In this document: in pieces, positions 1-9,630 of the stretch
Position numbering within the stretch: position 1 is the stretch's first letter
Layout: every line of letters begins with the position of its first letter
Source: JAICMB01 sp963795935
GTDB taxonomy: Bacteria; Acidobacteriota; Terriglobia; Bryobacterales; Bryobacteraceae
NCBI GenBank assembly: GCA_963795935.1
Contig: CAWCJO010000004.1
Location: 558,001 to 622,000, forward strand
Reading direction: 5' to 3'
Length of the DNA: 64,000 nt
Program-made: the position numbers and the translations under genes
Notes under the pieces: generated by a model
Seen by the model: the letters and a program-made list of their open reading frames with translations, nothing else
What the model was told of the DNA's origin: nothing
Databases searched by the model: none

Positions 1-23
1 CGGTAGACGCGATCTTCGCCTGA
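1..23 (+). CDS. C-terminal end of a third Uma2-family gene (partial)
   Basis: Read from base 3, the first codons give VDAIFA followed by TGA at 21-23. This matches the last residues of the two complete Uma2 genes downstream (PVDAIFD and PVDAIFI). The same short spacer separates it from the next ATG. I infer that a further array member ends here and that most of it lies outside the window. Only about 20 coding bases are visible, so nothing more can be said about its function. Confidence 0.6.
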
Positions 24-42
24 CAACGGGTAAGATGAGCTT

Positions 43-591
43 ATGGCAACCAAAACGCTGCTGACGCTTGAAGAATTCGAACGGCTGCCCGACGATGAGA
101 TGCAGGACATGCAGCACGAGCTCGATGAGGGCGAGCTAATCACGATGCCGCCTCCGAGATCGCTCCATAATAAGGTCGGCGTTAAGATATTCAAGGCGAT
201 CGAGGCTGCCGCGGAGGCCAATGGCTGCCGAGCCACAATGGAGCCTGGATTCCTGCTGTCGCGGAATCCGCCCACTGTCCGGCAACCGGACATCGCCGTA
301 ATGAGCCGCGAACGCTGGGACGGAGCAGCGGACAACGAATATTACAGAGGAGCTCCCGAACTTGCGATTGAAATTCTCTCTCCGTCGGACGCCATGCGCA
401 AGGTGGAGCGCAAAGTCAAGCAGTACCTTGCCGCGGGGGGCCTCCTCGTCTGGGTCGTGATGCCGGAACAGCGGCGCGTCCGCATCTTCCGCGCGGACGG
501 TACATCCACGGTCCGTCATGCGGGCGAGACGATGGATGCGCCGGAACTGCTGCCGGGCTGGTCGATGCCGGTGGATGCGATCTTCGATTGA
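43..591 (+). CDS. Uma2 family endonuclease-like protein (DUF820), array copy A
   Basis: This 182-residue protein has the Uma2/DUF820 layout, a PD-(D/E)XK-like fold of unproven biological role. The probable acidic site is D83 in RQPDIAV, followed by E110 in ELAIEILSPSD and the lysines of the VERKVKQYLAAG helix (124-126). The start is the ATG opening MATKTLLTLEEF, the same start as its neighbour. It lies 10 bp upstream of a second copy and 19 bp downstream of a third. The first 18 or so residues and the last 40 are almost the same in both full copies, while residues 38-75 differ strongly, as expected if the ends are homogenised by gene conversion. No signal peptide is visible, so the protein is probably cytoplasmic. 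Family assignment is firm; nuclease activity is only inferred. Confidence 0.85.
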   Translation: MATKTLLTLEEFERLPDDEMQDMQHELDEGELITMPPPRSLHNKVGVKIFKAIEAAAEANGCRATMEPGFLLSRNPPTVRQPDIAVMSRERWDGAADNEYYRGAPELAIEILSPSDAMRKVERKVKQYLAAGGLLVWVVMPEQRRVRIFRADGTSTVRHAGETMDAPELLPGWSMPVDAIFD

Positions 592-601
592 GAGCGAGCT
601 T

Positions 602-1141
602 ATGGCAACCAAAACGCTGCTGACCCTTGAAGAATTCAAGCGGCTACCCGACGATGACATGCAGCACGAGCTCGATGGAGGAGAGCTAATCACGATGCCG
701 CCTCCCGGGTGGCCCCAGGGCGACATTGCCTCGAATATCTACGACGCGCTGCTGGCACAGGCGGCGGCCCACAGTTGCAACGTCCGCATGGAAATGGCCT
801 TCCTGCTTTCGCGCGATCCTCCCGTTGTGCGGCAGCCTGACGTCGCCGTACTGCGTCGTGAGCGCTGGAAGGGAGCAGTGAAGGGTCAGTACTTCGGAGG
901 AGCTCCCGAGCTTGCGGTAGAAATTCTTTCTCCGAGTGACGCTATAGGCGAAGTGGAGCGTAAAGTTGCGCAGTACCTTGCCGCGGGCGCCATCCTCGTC
1001 TGGGTAGTCATGCCCGAAGAGCGGCGCGTCCGCATCTTTCGCGCCGATGGTACATCGACGGTCCGTCATGCGGGCGAGACGATGGATGCGCCGGAGCTGC
1101 TGCCGGGATGGTCGATGCCGGTAGACGCGATCTTCATCTGA
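602..1141 (+). CDS. Uma2 family endonuclease-like protein (DUF820), array copy B
   Basis: This is the second full Uma2 copy, 179 residues. I chose the ATG at 602 rather than the open reading upstream because the protein then begins MATKTLLTLEEF exactly like copy A. D80 in RQPDVAV, the glutamate of ELAVEILSPSD and the lysines of VERKVAQYLAAG are kept. Relative to copy A it lacks a short DMQDM-like segment near residue 20 and has a different central region. Its 3' end overlaps by 8 bp the end of the convergent propeller gene. The C-terminal 40 residues match copy A almost perfectly. Function is unproven. Confidence 0.85.
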   Translation: MATKTLLTLEEFKRLPDDDMQHELDGGELITMPPPGWPQGDIASNIYDALLAQAAAHSCNVRMEMAFLLSRDPPVVRQPDVAVLRRERWKGAVKGQYFGGAPELAVEILSPSDAIGEVERKVAQYLAAGAILVWVVMPEERRVRIFRADGTSTVRHAGETMDAPELLPGWSMPVDAIFI

Positions 1142-3356
1142 CAACGATCTTGGCAACAGACTGGTTATCGTAATAATCCGTCACGCGCACAGCGATGGTT
1201 TGCTCGCCGGGCGTGGTCCGCGGCACGTTCAAGATATAGTCTTCTTGCAGTGAATCGGAGAGCCGGCTGACAGGTTCCGCCATCAGCCAGTCGGAGCCGT
1301 TGATCGAATACTCCGCGTGATCGACGATGCTGCGAGCGTCGCGGGCGCGCCAGCGGATGTCGATTTCAGAGCCCCGAGCGGTTGCCGTCAGGCCGCTGAT
1401 CTCCGGCGGCGCATTGTCGATCAGGAACGGATCGCCGATAAGACTTGCCGAGAGGGCCTGGCCCGGCGGGTTGCTCGGTTTATCGCTGGCCGTCACGCGC
1501 AATTCGTACTCGCCATCCGGGAACGCGGTGCTGTCCCAACTGTACTCCTTGTCTTTCAGTTGGTCCTTGAGAAGCTTCCATTCAGTCTCGCCGCGACCCC
1601 GGATCTCGATCTTGTACACCAGCGTGTCGCCGTTCTCGTCGTGAGCGAGCCAGCGCGCGCCGATGTAGCCTTTGGCGTAGTTCATCGCCGCCGACGAGCC
1701 CAGCTCCAGCGGAGATACGGACGATGAAGAGCGCTTCTGGCCCAAGGGCGGCAGATTGATGCTTGTTGATGGCGTCATCGTGAGCGATTGCGCCGGGAAC
1801 TTATAATTCGGCGGGGTCATCTCGATTTCCTGGACCTCGGGCGCAACGTTCTTGGTCAGGTACGCGATCTCGACAGACGAAGCCTCCGGCGGCAGGGGAC
1901 CGGATCCCGTGAGAGTGAGTTCGTACTGCAGAAAGCGGGCCGACGTAGAAGCGATGCGGCCGCTCCAGTCGTCGCCGTTTTCGGTCAGAGGAACCGCCGA
2001 CCACGCACTCCAGTTGTTCACCGGGCGATTCAGATTTCCCGTGCGCGTGCGGACCGCGATCCCGGAGTTCGAGCCGCGCACCGTAATGCGGCCCCAGTAG
2101 GCGAAGGAGCCGGCGTCCAGGGCCTCGCTTTCAAATTTTCCACTCCGCGCCAAGCCCGGTCCGATGCGATAGGCCTTGCCGACGTTGCCGGTGATGGCAT
2201 AAATGCCGCCGTCGGGCGTGGCGGCAAAGTTGGTGACCTGCGTGGGGGCGAAGTTCAGCAATTGCGTGCTGAGGACGTCGGAATCGATGCGATAGATGCG
2301 TCCGCGATTGCCGGTTCCGACGAGGGGCCGGCCGCTGGAATCGAACGCGATGGCGTAGGCGATGTCCTGGGAGTTGCTCCAGATTTTGCGGGGCGATCCA
2401 TCGGGATCGATGCGGTAGAGGTCGGAGCCGCCGGACACCGAAGTCGGCGTGAACGACACGGGAATATTGGGCGTGAGCGAGGGATGCCCGGACGGCTGCA
2501 CAGCAATGACAGTGGAGCTCGATGAAGAGGCCGATGGCGGCGCGCTGGGGATGGGAATGGGCGGCGCGATCGGCGGGGTGGGCGTGGACGGGCGAGTGCC
2601 GACTCCGGCGGCATAGATGGCCCCATGGGGACCGACCGCGACGGAGGTGATCTCGCGCTTCGGAGCTTGATACAAAACAAAGCCCTGCCCCGACGGAGAG
2701 ATTCGAAGGACCAGGCCGCCGGGCTCGGTGCCGACGATCAAATTGCCGCTGGGATCGATGGCGAGCGACCGCGCGTGGGTCTCTTCGGTGCGAAAGAAAA
2801 CCGCGCCTTTGCCGTCCGGCGCCACGCGATGCACTTCGCCCTGGTCGCCGGTGGCGATGAAGAGATTACCGGTATTGTCGAACGCCATGGCCCAGATGTA
2901 TTTCGCCTTGGGATCGTAAAACATCTGGCAGGTTCCATCGGAGCCGACGCGATACACTTTGCCGTCGGGGTCGGTGGCGGCATAGACGCGGTCCTGTTTG
3001 TCCACGGCAATGGCATGAATTTCGAGGCCATCCAGCTCCGCAAGCGTGCGCGTCTTGCCGTCGCGCGAAATCTCGAAGAGAGAGGAGCGGCCGCTGCCGG
3101 AACCCCCGCCGCCGGCGTAGAGATTGCCTTTCGAATCCGAAGCGATGGCCCACAGATAGGTCGCCGAGGAATCGAAAATTTCGCGCGCCGCGGGGGCCAG
3201 GAAGATGCGTCCGTCGCTGCGCAGAGAGAGGTTTTCAAAGCTCCCCTTTTCGAAATCGCTTTGATCGCTTTGCTGCCAGAACTTTGTCTCGACGGCGAAA
3301 AGGTCCACGGCAAGCGCCGCCAGCAGGACGCCCGAGAGAGCGAGTTTAATCGTCAA
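1134..3356 (-). CDS. Secreted beta-propeller protein with C-terminal Ig/FnIII-like region
   Basis: The 740-residue protein starts with a signal peptide (MTIKLALSGVLLAALAVDLFA). Residues about 65-410 are repeats of the SMP-30/NHL/Vgb kind, for example AIAVDKQDRVYAATDPDGKV and SLAIDPSGNLIVGTEPGG, and probably form one propeller. A proline/serine-rich stretch near 255-275 interrupts it. The C-terminal 250 residues resemble fibronectin/Ig-like modules (YKIEIRGRGETEW, FPDGEYELRVTASD). It starts 4 bp after the stop of the S55-peptidase gene on the same strand, so the two are probably co-transcribed. No catalytic residues are evident; a binding or scaffold role outside the cytoplasm is likely. The propeller call is firm, the ligand unknown. 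Confidence 0.8.
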   Translation of the reverse strand: MTIKLALSGVLLAALAVDLFAVETKFWQQSDQSDFEKGSFENLSLRSDGRIFLAPAAREIFDSSATYLWAIASDSKGNLYAGGGGSGSGRSSLFEISRDGKTRTLAELDGLEIHAIAVDKQDRVYAATDPDGKVYRVGSDGTCQMFYDPKAKYIWAMAFDNTGNLFIATGDQGEVHRVAPDGKGAVFFRTEETHARSLAIDPSGNLIVGTEPGGLVLRISPSGQGFVLYQAPKREITSVAVGPHGAIYAAGVGTRPSTPTPPIAPPIPIPSAPPSASSSSSTVIAVQPSGHPSLTPNIPVSFTPTSVSGGSDLYRIDPDGSPRKIWSNSQDIAYAIAFDSSGRPLVGTGNRGRIYRIDSDVLSTQLLNFAPTQVTNFAATPDGGIYAITGNVGKAYRIGPGLARSGKFESEALDAGSFAYWGRITVRGSNSGIAVRTRTGNLNRPVNNWSAWSAVPLTENGDDWSGRIASTSARFLQYELTLTGSGPLPPEASSVEIAYLTKNVAPEVQEIEMTPPNYKFPAQSLTMTPSTSINLPPLGQKRSSSSVSPLELGSSAAMNYAKGYIGARWLAHDENGDTLVYKIEIRGRGETEWKLLKDQLKDKEYSWDSTAFPDGEYELRVTASDKPSNPPGQALSASLIGDPFLIDNAPPEISGLTATARGSEIDIRWRARDARSIVDHAEYSINGSDWLMAEPVSRLSDSLQEDYILNVPRTTPGEQTIAVRVTDYYDNQSVAKIVVR

Positions 3357-3360
3357 AGAG

Positions 3361-5221
3361 TTATTTCACCGTGATCTTCAGCGTGTAGCTGCCGTTGATG
3401 GCGAGGTCGAACGGAATGCTGCCCTGTTCGACGGCGCTTTCGGGCGAGCTCGCGAAATGGCGGCTCGCCGTGCGGCCCGTCTGCATCACGTTCATGACGG
3501 ACGCGGGCAAAGCCGGAAGCGATTTGTCTTCGTAGTAGACCGTCGGCCGCGCCTCCACCAGAGAGACGTACAGCTTGTTGTTGGTGCGCTCCTGGTTGAT
3601 GAGGGAGACTTCCTGCGGAATATCCATGAAGCGATCGGTGGCGGCCGCGAGGCTTTGCATGCGATTCAGCGTGTCGGCGTCGCTCAGCATGATGCGGTGC
3701 TCGCCTCGCGCCAGCCCGGCGGGAATCTTGAGGCTGAAATCGCGCTCGATACGATCGCCGCGATAGGGCCGCAGGAAAACTTTGATCGGGACGACGGAGC
3801 CGGCATCCACTTCCGCGCTCGGCACCCAGGCGTTTTCGATGGTTGCGACGCGGCGGTCGGGCAGCAGATCGATGGTGGCGTCCACGCTTTGGAGTTTGGG
3901 CGTGTGGACGGAATTCAGAAACAGGCGGTTGAATTTATCGCCCCACCAGCCGGCCAGCACCATGGGCGTGGGGACCGGCAGTTCGCCCGGCGCCAGCATC
4001 GTCGACAGCGCCAGTTTTTCGCCGCCATCGAGCTGCACGTTGCCGCTCAAGCGATACGTCGCTTCCTCGGCGAAATCGTTGAGGCCGGAGAGGGAGTTGA
4101 ACATCGTCAGCATCATCAGGTAGGGCGTCCACTTCTGCTGCACGAAAACGCTGAAGTGGAAATTCTTCTCGCGGCGGACGGCGTTGGAATCGTCGAAGGA
4201 GCGGACCTTCAACGTAACCGGGACCATGTCGGCCGTGGCGCCCATGACGCCTTGAATGGCGCTGTGGCGGTCCTGGTGCAGATGCGCCGACGATTTCGGT
4301 GGCGTTGCCGAATTTATTCGGCTGGAATGCGGAAGCGAGCGTCATCAGGACCTCGCTTTTCGCCATGGGCATGTCGACGGGGCCGAGATTAAAAAACGAG
4401 TGCCCGCAGGCCAGCATGTTTTTCCCGTCGTTGTAGGTGACGGTGCACATGCCGCTGACGCTCATGTCGCCGGAGACGAGCACACCGCTGACGGCATCGC
4501 CGGGAGCGAGCGAATGTTCCCAACCCGGCGCGGGCTTGTTGTCGCGCAGGGTGCTGGAGGCGCCGCCGGCCGCGACGGCCATGCCGGTCTGCTCGAAGAA
4601 CGGCGAGAATTCGCGCAGCACGCCCTCGTTAAAACCGGCGAAGCTGAGCGGCGTTTCGATCGGGATCATGGTCTGCGATGGCGGCAAACTGCCGGACCCT
4701 CCGGCGGAGACCACCTGCGAGAGCATGCCGCCCGGGAGATTCACGGCCGCGCGCTGCGCGCCGGCATTGCCGGGGACGCGAGCGTCGGTGGGACGGCTCT
4801 GATCGAAGTCGTTGACCTCCATCATCAGCTCGATCGGCGTGATGCCGCAGATGGCGTCGGGCGAAAACACGCTGAGCCGCAGCGCGACGGCGCCGACCAG
4901 CTTGCCGTCGATGTAGACGGGGCTGCCGCTCATTCCTCCCGCGACATTGGTGCGAATGGCCTTGCCGCCCATCTTGCCGATGATGATGTCCTGGCCGGGA
5001 CCCCACTGATTCTTCAAAATCCCGACGATTTCGACGGGAAGCGGCTCGGGCTCCGAGCCGGACAGCACGGTCCAGGCATACCCTTTCATGCCGGGCCGGA
5101 GGTCGGACTCCTTGAAAATCTGGGGCTTTCCGATCTTGGGCCGCACCGGCGCCGGATCCGGGATCTGGGCGAAGAGGGGCGAACAGAGGACTACGGCGAA
5201 CAGCGCCGCTGTTTTATACAT
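3361..5221 (-). CDS. SpoIVB-type peptidase S55 domain protein, one frameshift
   Basis: Two overlapping readings make one protein: 5221 to about 4282, then the other frame to 3361. The N-terminus is a signal peptide (MYKTAALFAVVLCSPLFAQ). Residues 92-103 carry the S55 motif NVAGGMSGSPVY with probable catalytic Ser98, followed by the region AICGITPIELMM, and ACGHSFFN near residue 270 supplies a candidate histidine. One extra base near 4282 breaks the frame; removing it joins NATEIVGA to LHQDRHSAIQGVMGA without loss. A strong ribosome site (AAGGAAGG) precedes the ATG. Downstream lies the propeller gene, probably in the same operon. A serine protease acting outside the cytoplasm is likely; its substrate is unknown. 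The frameshift looks like a sequencing error. Confidence 0.75.
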
Positions 5222-5426
5222 GGGACCTTCCTTGGATCTCTGAGGAACTGCACTGTTTGGTGCTTGTCTTTATTATCCTTCACTTTGGACTGGTTCGGAG
5301 AGGCGTGGGTTCCCAAGAAGGCGCGCGACACGGAAGATAACATACGTCGTTGCGGGGAACCAGCTATTGGATTACGCGATTGAATCGCGATGCCGTGGAC
5401 CGTTTGCCGGATGGGTCGAATCAGAG

Positions 5427-5451
5427 AATCGCGCGCCTGAATGGCGCGATT
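5427..5451 (-). terminator. Hairpin downstream of the PEP-CTERM gene, possible terminator
   Basis: AATCGC...GCGATT arms enclose a second GCC/GGC pair, giving a GC-rich imperfect stem about 45 bp past the end of the minus-strand PEP-CTERM gene. There is no clean U-run. A separate perfect 7-bp palindrome, CGCGATTGAATCGCG, lies at 5375-5389. Otherwise the 273-bp gap 5222-5494 holds the upstream region of the S55 gene and no gene that I can support. Confidence 0.3.
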
Positions 5452-5494
5452 GTATCTCGTTCAGCAACTCTTCGAGCGAGGACGGCTGTGGATT

Positions 5495-6079
5495 TTAATC
5501 ACTGGCCGGACGCGCTTCCACGTTCGATCGGATGCGTCTGCGCGGTATACCGGCAAACAGGACGAGCCCGGCGACGATCAGCGCGCCGGTCCCCGGCTCG
5601 GGCACCGCCGTGGGGCCAACGAAGCTGTAAGTGCGAACGGGTATCGCGGTTGTCGAGGTGCAATTTGTCCGGCACACGAAATCCCGGAGGAGCGGGTCCA
5701 GGACCGAACCCAAATCCATAGCCGTTGCTGTCGGCGGTCGATGTTTCATTGAATTGAAGATACGCAAAGGTACCCGAGGAATATCCAGCTGCCGCGAAGA
5801 GCACGTTGGGGTTGGGGAGGCTTGCGATGGATACGCCGTCGGCCGGGGGCATTGTGAAGCTGAGAGACAAGAGTGGGGCACAGGTGGAGAACCCCCGCAC
5901 CCGGTGGTTCCAACAGCAGCGGCGTCCCACGTCGCCATGCCTGAAAATGCATCCCCTGCATGGACGACACCCAGATTTCCGCCCCAAGTTCCCGAGAACG
6001 AGGCGGACAATATCGCCGCATGGGACGTAACTGGTGTGAGCCCAGCCAGCAACAACATCGGAATTGTCAAGTAGCGCAC
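5495..6079 (-). CDS. PEP-CTERM sorting-domain protein, two frameshifts
   Basis: The N-terminus is a signal peptide (MRYLTIPMLLLAGLTPVTSHA). The C-terminus is a classic PEP-CTERM tail: VPEPGTGALIVAGLVLFAG followed by the basic cluster IPRRRIRS. The middle (TMPPADGVSIASLPNPN to NGYGFGFGPG) reads in another frame, so shifts occur near 5857 and 5700. With both corrected the protein is about 190 residues, usual for this class. PEP-CTERM proteins are exported and processed by an exosortase, often for surface or extracellular-matrix roles; no exosortase gene is visible here. The mature part is unrecognised. Confidence 0.65.
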   Translation of the reverse strand: MRYLTIPMLLLAGLTPVTSHAAILSASFSGTWGGNLGVVHAGDAFSGMATWDAAAVGTTGCGGSPPVPHSCLSASQCPRPTAYPSQASPTPTCSSRQLDIPRVPLRIFNSMKHRPPTATAMDLGSVLDPLLRDFVCRTNCTSTTAIPVRTYSFVGPTAVPEPGTGALIVAGLVLFAGIPRRRIRSNVEARPASD

Positions 6080-6420
6080 TGAGTTGTTCCTCCAATAAAC
6101 CGAGAACTACCTTCACGCGGGTAGGTCGGTTTCGTTCAGACGAGCATACACCCGTTCGCCTCTCGGCAAACAAAATGAAACGAAAATTGAAACCAATAGT
6201 ACCCGTTTGATCCCATTAACAGAGAGGTCCGCAAGCCCTCGTGGCAACAGGAGGGTTGGAGGCACTCCATCGACACCATAAACCAACAGCGGGGACCGTT
6301 CTGCAAGATGTGGGTGAGGCTGCAAGATGCGTGAACCGGCGCGCCTACGCCACAATAAAAGAAGTGAGACAAGCAAGCTCCGCGTCCGGAGCAACCAGCC
6401 GTGCGCGTTCCGGCGCGCGG
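6080..6420 (+). other. Intergenic stretch between PEP-CTERM gene and polA
   Basis: These 341 bp separate two divergent genes. Open readings here lack start sites, family resemblance or coding character. The stretch should hold the promoters of both flanking genes; I see no confident -35/-10 pair or operator. The true polA start may lie in its last 30 bases, where the frame is uncertain. Confidence 0.4.
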
Positions 6421-8997
6421 GCGCGGGCGCGGCTGTTCCTGATCGACGCGTACGGTTTCATTTTCCGCGCCTATCATGCCCGCGCGCGCAGCGGCGCGCC
6501 GCCCATGCGCACCTCCACGGGACTTTCCACCGAAGCGATTTACATTTTCCACAACATGCTGCGGAAGCTGCGGACCGAGTACAAGCCGGAGTACATCGCG
6601 GCCGTGTTCGAGAGCGGAAAAACATTCCGCGAGGAGACTTTCGCCGATTACAAGGCCAATCGCGCCGAAATGCCGTCGGATCTGGGCGAGCAGATCCCTT
6701 ATATCCGCGCGCTTGCTGGATGCGCTGCGCATTCCGATCCTCGAATGTCCCGGCTTCGAGGCGGACGACGTGATCGGAGCGCTCGCCAGACGCGCGCTCG
6801 GAAAATCTGGACGTCGTGATCGTATCGAGCGACAAGGACATGCTGCAGCTCGTGGACGAGCGCGTCCACATGTACAACCCCGTCAAAGACGAACGTCTGG
6901 TACGATCCGCATCCAGGCCGAAGTGTTCATGGGCGTGAAGCCGGGCCAGGTGGCCGACCTGCTCGCGCTGATGGGCGACTCGATCGACAACATTCCCGGC
7001 GCTCCCGGCATCGGCGAAAAAGGCGCCCGCGATCTGATTGCGCGCTTCGGGTCGGTCGAGAATGCGCTCGATCATGCGAGCGAGGTGGAGCGCAAGATGT
7101 ATCGCGAGAGTCTGCTGAACAACCGCGACCGGATCCTGTTGAGCAAGAAACTGGCGACCATCGACACCACGGTTCCGATCGAATGCGAGGTCACGGCTTT
7201 CGCGGCAGCCGAGCCCGATATCACGGCGCTGCGCGGCATTTATAAGGAGCTGGAGTTCACCAGCCTGCTGCGCGAACTGGGCCCGGCGGAAGACGCGCAC
7301 ACGCGCGATTACCAGACGCTCACTACGCGCGAGGAAGTCGCGGCGTACATCGACGCGATTCCGGCGGAGAAGCCCGTCGCGGTCGCGGTGCAAACGGCCG
7401 GCCGAGCAGGAACTGCCGCTGACCATGATCGGCATCGCGTGGAAGCCAGGCGAAGCGCGCGCGTTCTCGACCGAACTGATCGACGCCGCGCAGCCGCTGC
7501 TTGAAGACGAAGATCGCACAAAAGATCGCGCACGACGTGAAAGCGGTGATGCTGGCAGTTGTGGAAGTACGGCATCGAGCCGCGCGGCTTCGAGCACGAC
7601 GTGATGCTGTACGCGTTCCTGCTCTCCGCCGATCCCTCCGGCTGCTCGCCCGAAATGCTGGCCGAACGCTTTCTCGACCGGCGCTTGTCCGCTGCCGCCG
7701 AGCAGCAGGCCGACTGCTCCCTACGTTGGCCGAGCGCCTGGCCGGCGATGTGGACGAACAGAATCTCCGCGAAATCTACCGCACCATCGATCTGCCGCTC
7801 AGCTACGTGCTGGCGCGCATGGAGCGTACCGGCATCCGCATCGAGCCGGCGGCGCTTGAAGGCCTTATCGGAGCGCATGGACGCCGACCTGCAGCGCATC
7901 TCGAAAGAGATTTATGAACTGGCGGGCAAAGCCGTTCAACATCAATTCGCCGCAGCAGCTCGGCAAGGTTTTGTTCGAGGATTTGAATCTGCCCGCGCCG
8001 GTGAAGTACGGCAAAGGCAAGACGATTTCGACCGCCGCGGACGTGTTTGGAAACGCTGGCCGCGGAGCACGAAATTGCGCGCAAGGTGCTGGAGTACCGC
8101 CAGCTCTCGAAGCTAAAGGGCACCTACGTCGATGCGCTGCCCGCTGCTGATCGATCCGTCCACCGGGCGCCTGCACACGACCTTCAATCAGACCGGCGCG
8201 GCCACGGGCCGGCTGTCTTCGTCGAATCCGAACCTGCAAAACATCCCGATCAGGACGGAGCTGGGCCGCGAGATTCGCGCCGCATTCATGCCCCACGAGG
8301 GCTGGAAGCATGGTCGTCGCCGATTATTCGCAAATCGAGCTGCGGCTGCTGGCGCACATGTCGCGCGACCCGGTGCTGCTCGACGCCTTCCGGCGCGGCG
8401 AGGACATTCACACGCGCACGGCCTCGGAGGTTTTCGGCGTCGCCCCGCTGATGGTGACGCCGGAGATGCGCCGCCGCGCCAAGGCGGTCAATTTCGGCAT
8501 CGTCTATGGCCAGACGCCGTTCGGGCTGGCAGCTAGTCTCGGCATCGATCGCAAGGAAGCGGAAAACTACATCCGCAGCTATTTCGAGCTGTACAAGGGC
8601 GTCCGGAAATTCATTGAAAAGACCATCGAAGAGGTGCGCGCCAGCCGGTTACGCGCCCACGCTTTTCGGCCGCAAACGGCCCATTCCGGACATGAACAGC
8701 CGCAATCCGAATGCGCGTTCGTTCGCCGAGCGCACGGCCGTGAACACGCCGCTGCAGGGCACCGCGGCGGATCTGATCAAGCTGGCGATGATCCAGATCG
8801 ACCGCGCATTGCAGGAGCGCAAACTTCGCGCGCGGATGCTGTTGCAGGTTCACGACGAGCTGGTGCTCGAAGCGCCGCCTGAGGAGGCCGAAGAGGTCGC
8901 CGCGATGGTGAAGCGCGAGATGGAGACGGTGCACCGGCTGGATGTTCCGTTGGTGGTGGACACCGGTATTGGAGCCAATTGGAGAGACGCAAAATGA
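6421..8997 (+). CDS. polA: DNA polymerase I (polA), about a dozen frameshifts
   Basis: Pieced together across all three frames this is a full PolA. The 5' nuclease part begins RLFLIDAYGFIFRAYHA and contains CPGFEADDVIGALARR and the helix-hairpin-helix segment DNIPGAPGIGEKGA. A degenerate 3'-5' exonuclease-like middle follows. The polymerase has motif A (VVADYSQIELRLL, 8312-8350), motif B (RRRAKAVNFGIVYGQTPFG, 8470-8525) and motif C (LLQVHDELVLE, about 8841-8873). I count 13 frame changes from about 6712 to 8645; 11 are of the one-extra-base type. No catalytic residue is lost, which argues for read errors rather than decay. The exact start is unclear, because no in-frame ATG precedes RLFLID. 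The stop overlaps the next start (ATGA), so the cyclophilin is translationally coupled. PolA performs repair synthesis and Okazaki-fragment processing. Confidence 0.85.
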
Positions 8998-9617
8998 GAC
9001 CCATCGTATTTCTTGCGCTACTTGCTCTTTGCGCGTGCTCGTCGTCGAGCCCGAATAAAGAGTCGATTCCAGCAAAAGACGTGGGACCGGCGCCCGCGGT
9101 ATTCCGCGTAAAGTTCGACACCAGCAAAGGGCCGTTCGTCGTGGAGGCGCACCACGCCTGGGCGCCCTACGGGGCGGACCGCTTCTACGAGCTGGTGCGG
9201 AAAAAGTTTTACGACGATGCGCGCTTCTTCCGCATCGTCAAAGGTTTCATCGTGCAGTTCGGCATCAGCGGCGATCCGCGCGCGTCGCAGCAGTGGCACA
9301 ACATGAATCTGCCGGACGATCCGGTGAAGATGCCCAACGCCCGCGGGACGATCAGCTACGCCATGGCCGGTCCGGGAACGCGCACCACGCAGGTCTTCAT
9401 CAATATCGGCGAGAACGGCGAATCGCTCGACCGGCAGGGCTTCGCGCCCTTCGGCCGCGTAGTGGAAGGCATGGACGTCGTAGACCGGCTGGACGCGGAA
9501 TACGGCGAAGCCCCAGACCAGCAGCGCCTGGAGACCGAGGGCAACGCCTATCTTGCGAAAGAGTTTCCGAATTTGGACTACATCAAGACGGCCCGGGTCG
9601 TCGGAGGCGCGCCGTAG
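8994..9617 (+). CDS. Cyclophilin-type peptidyl-prolyl cis-trans isomerase, lipoprotein
   Basis: The ATG at 8994 overlaps the polA stop by 4 bp and gives a 207-residue protein with a lipoprotein signal (MRPIVFLALLALCAC; probable lipidated Cys15). The cyclophilin domain spans about 40-200: FDTSKGPFVVEAHHAWAP, FYDDARFFRIVKGFIVQFG (the FFRIVKGFIVQ signature with catalytic Arg), GTISYAMAGPGTRTTQVFIN and GFAPFGRVVEGMDVVDRL. Such enzymes isomerise X-Pro bonds during folding of exported proteins. Membrane anchoring in the periplasm is inferred from the lipobox. Coupling to polA is positional and does not imply a shared function. Confidence 0.9.
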   Translation: MRPIVFLALLALCACSSSSPNKESIPAKDVGPAPAVFRVKFDTSKGPFVVEAHHAWAPYGADRFYELVRKKFYDDARFFRIVKGFIVQFGISGDPRASQQWHNMNLPDDPVKMPNARGTISYAMAGPGTRTTQVFINIGENGESLDRQGFAPFGRVVEGMDVVDRLDAEYGEAPDQQRLETEGNAYLAKEFPNLDYIKTARVVGGAP

Positions 9618-9630
9618 GGGTGAATCAAAG

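Noticed and set aside
3935..5221. S55 peptidase as a separate short protein ending at 3935
   Set aside because: After about 4282 the frame turns into Arg/His-rich nonsense while the neighbouring frame continues a sensible protein.
5375..5389. Palindrome CGCGATTGAATCGCG as an operator
   Set aside because: It lies about 150 bp from the S55 start and near a second AATCGC hairpin; position fits 3' hairpins better, and evidence is too thin for a regulatory call.
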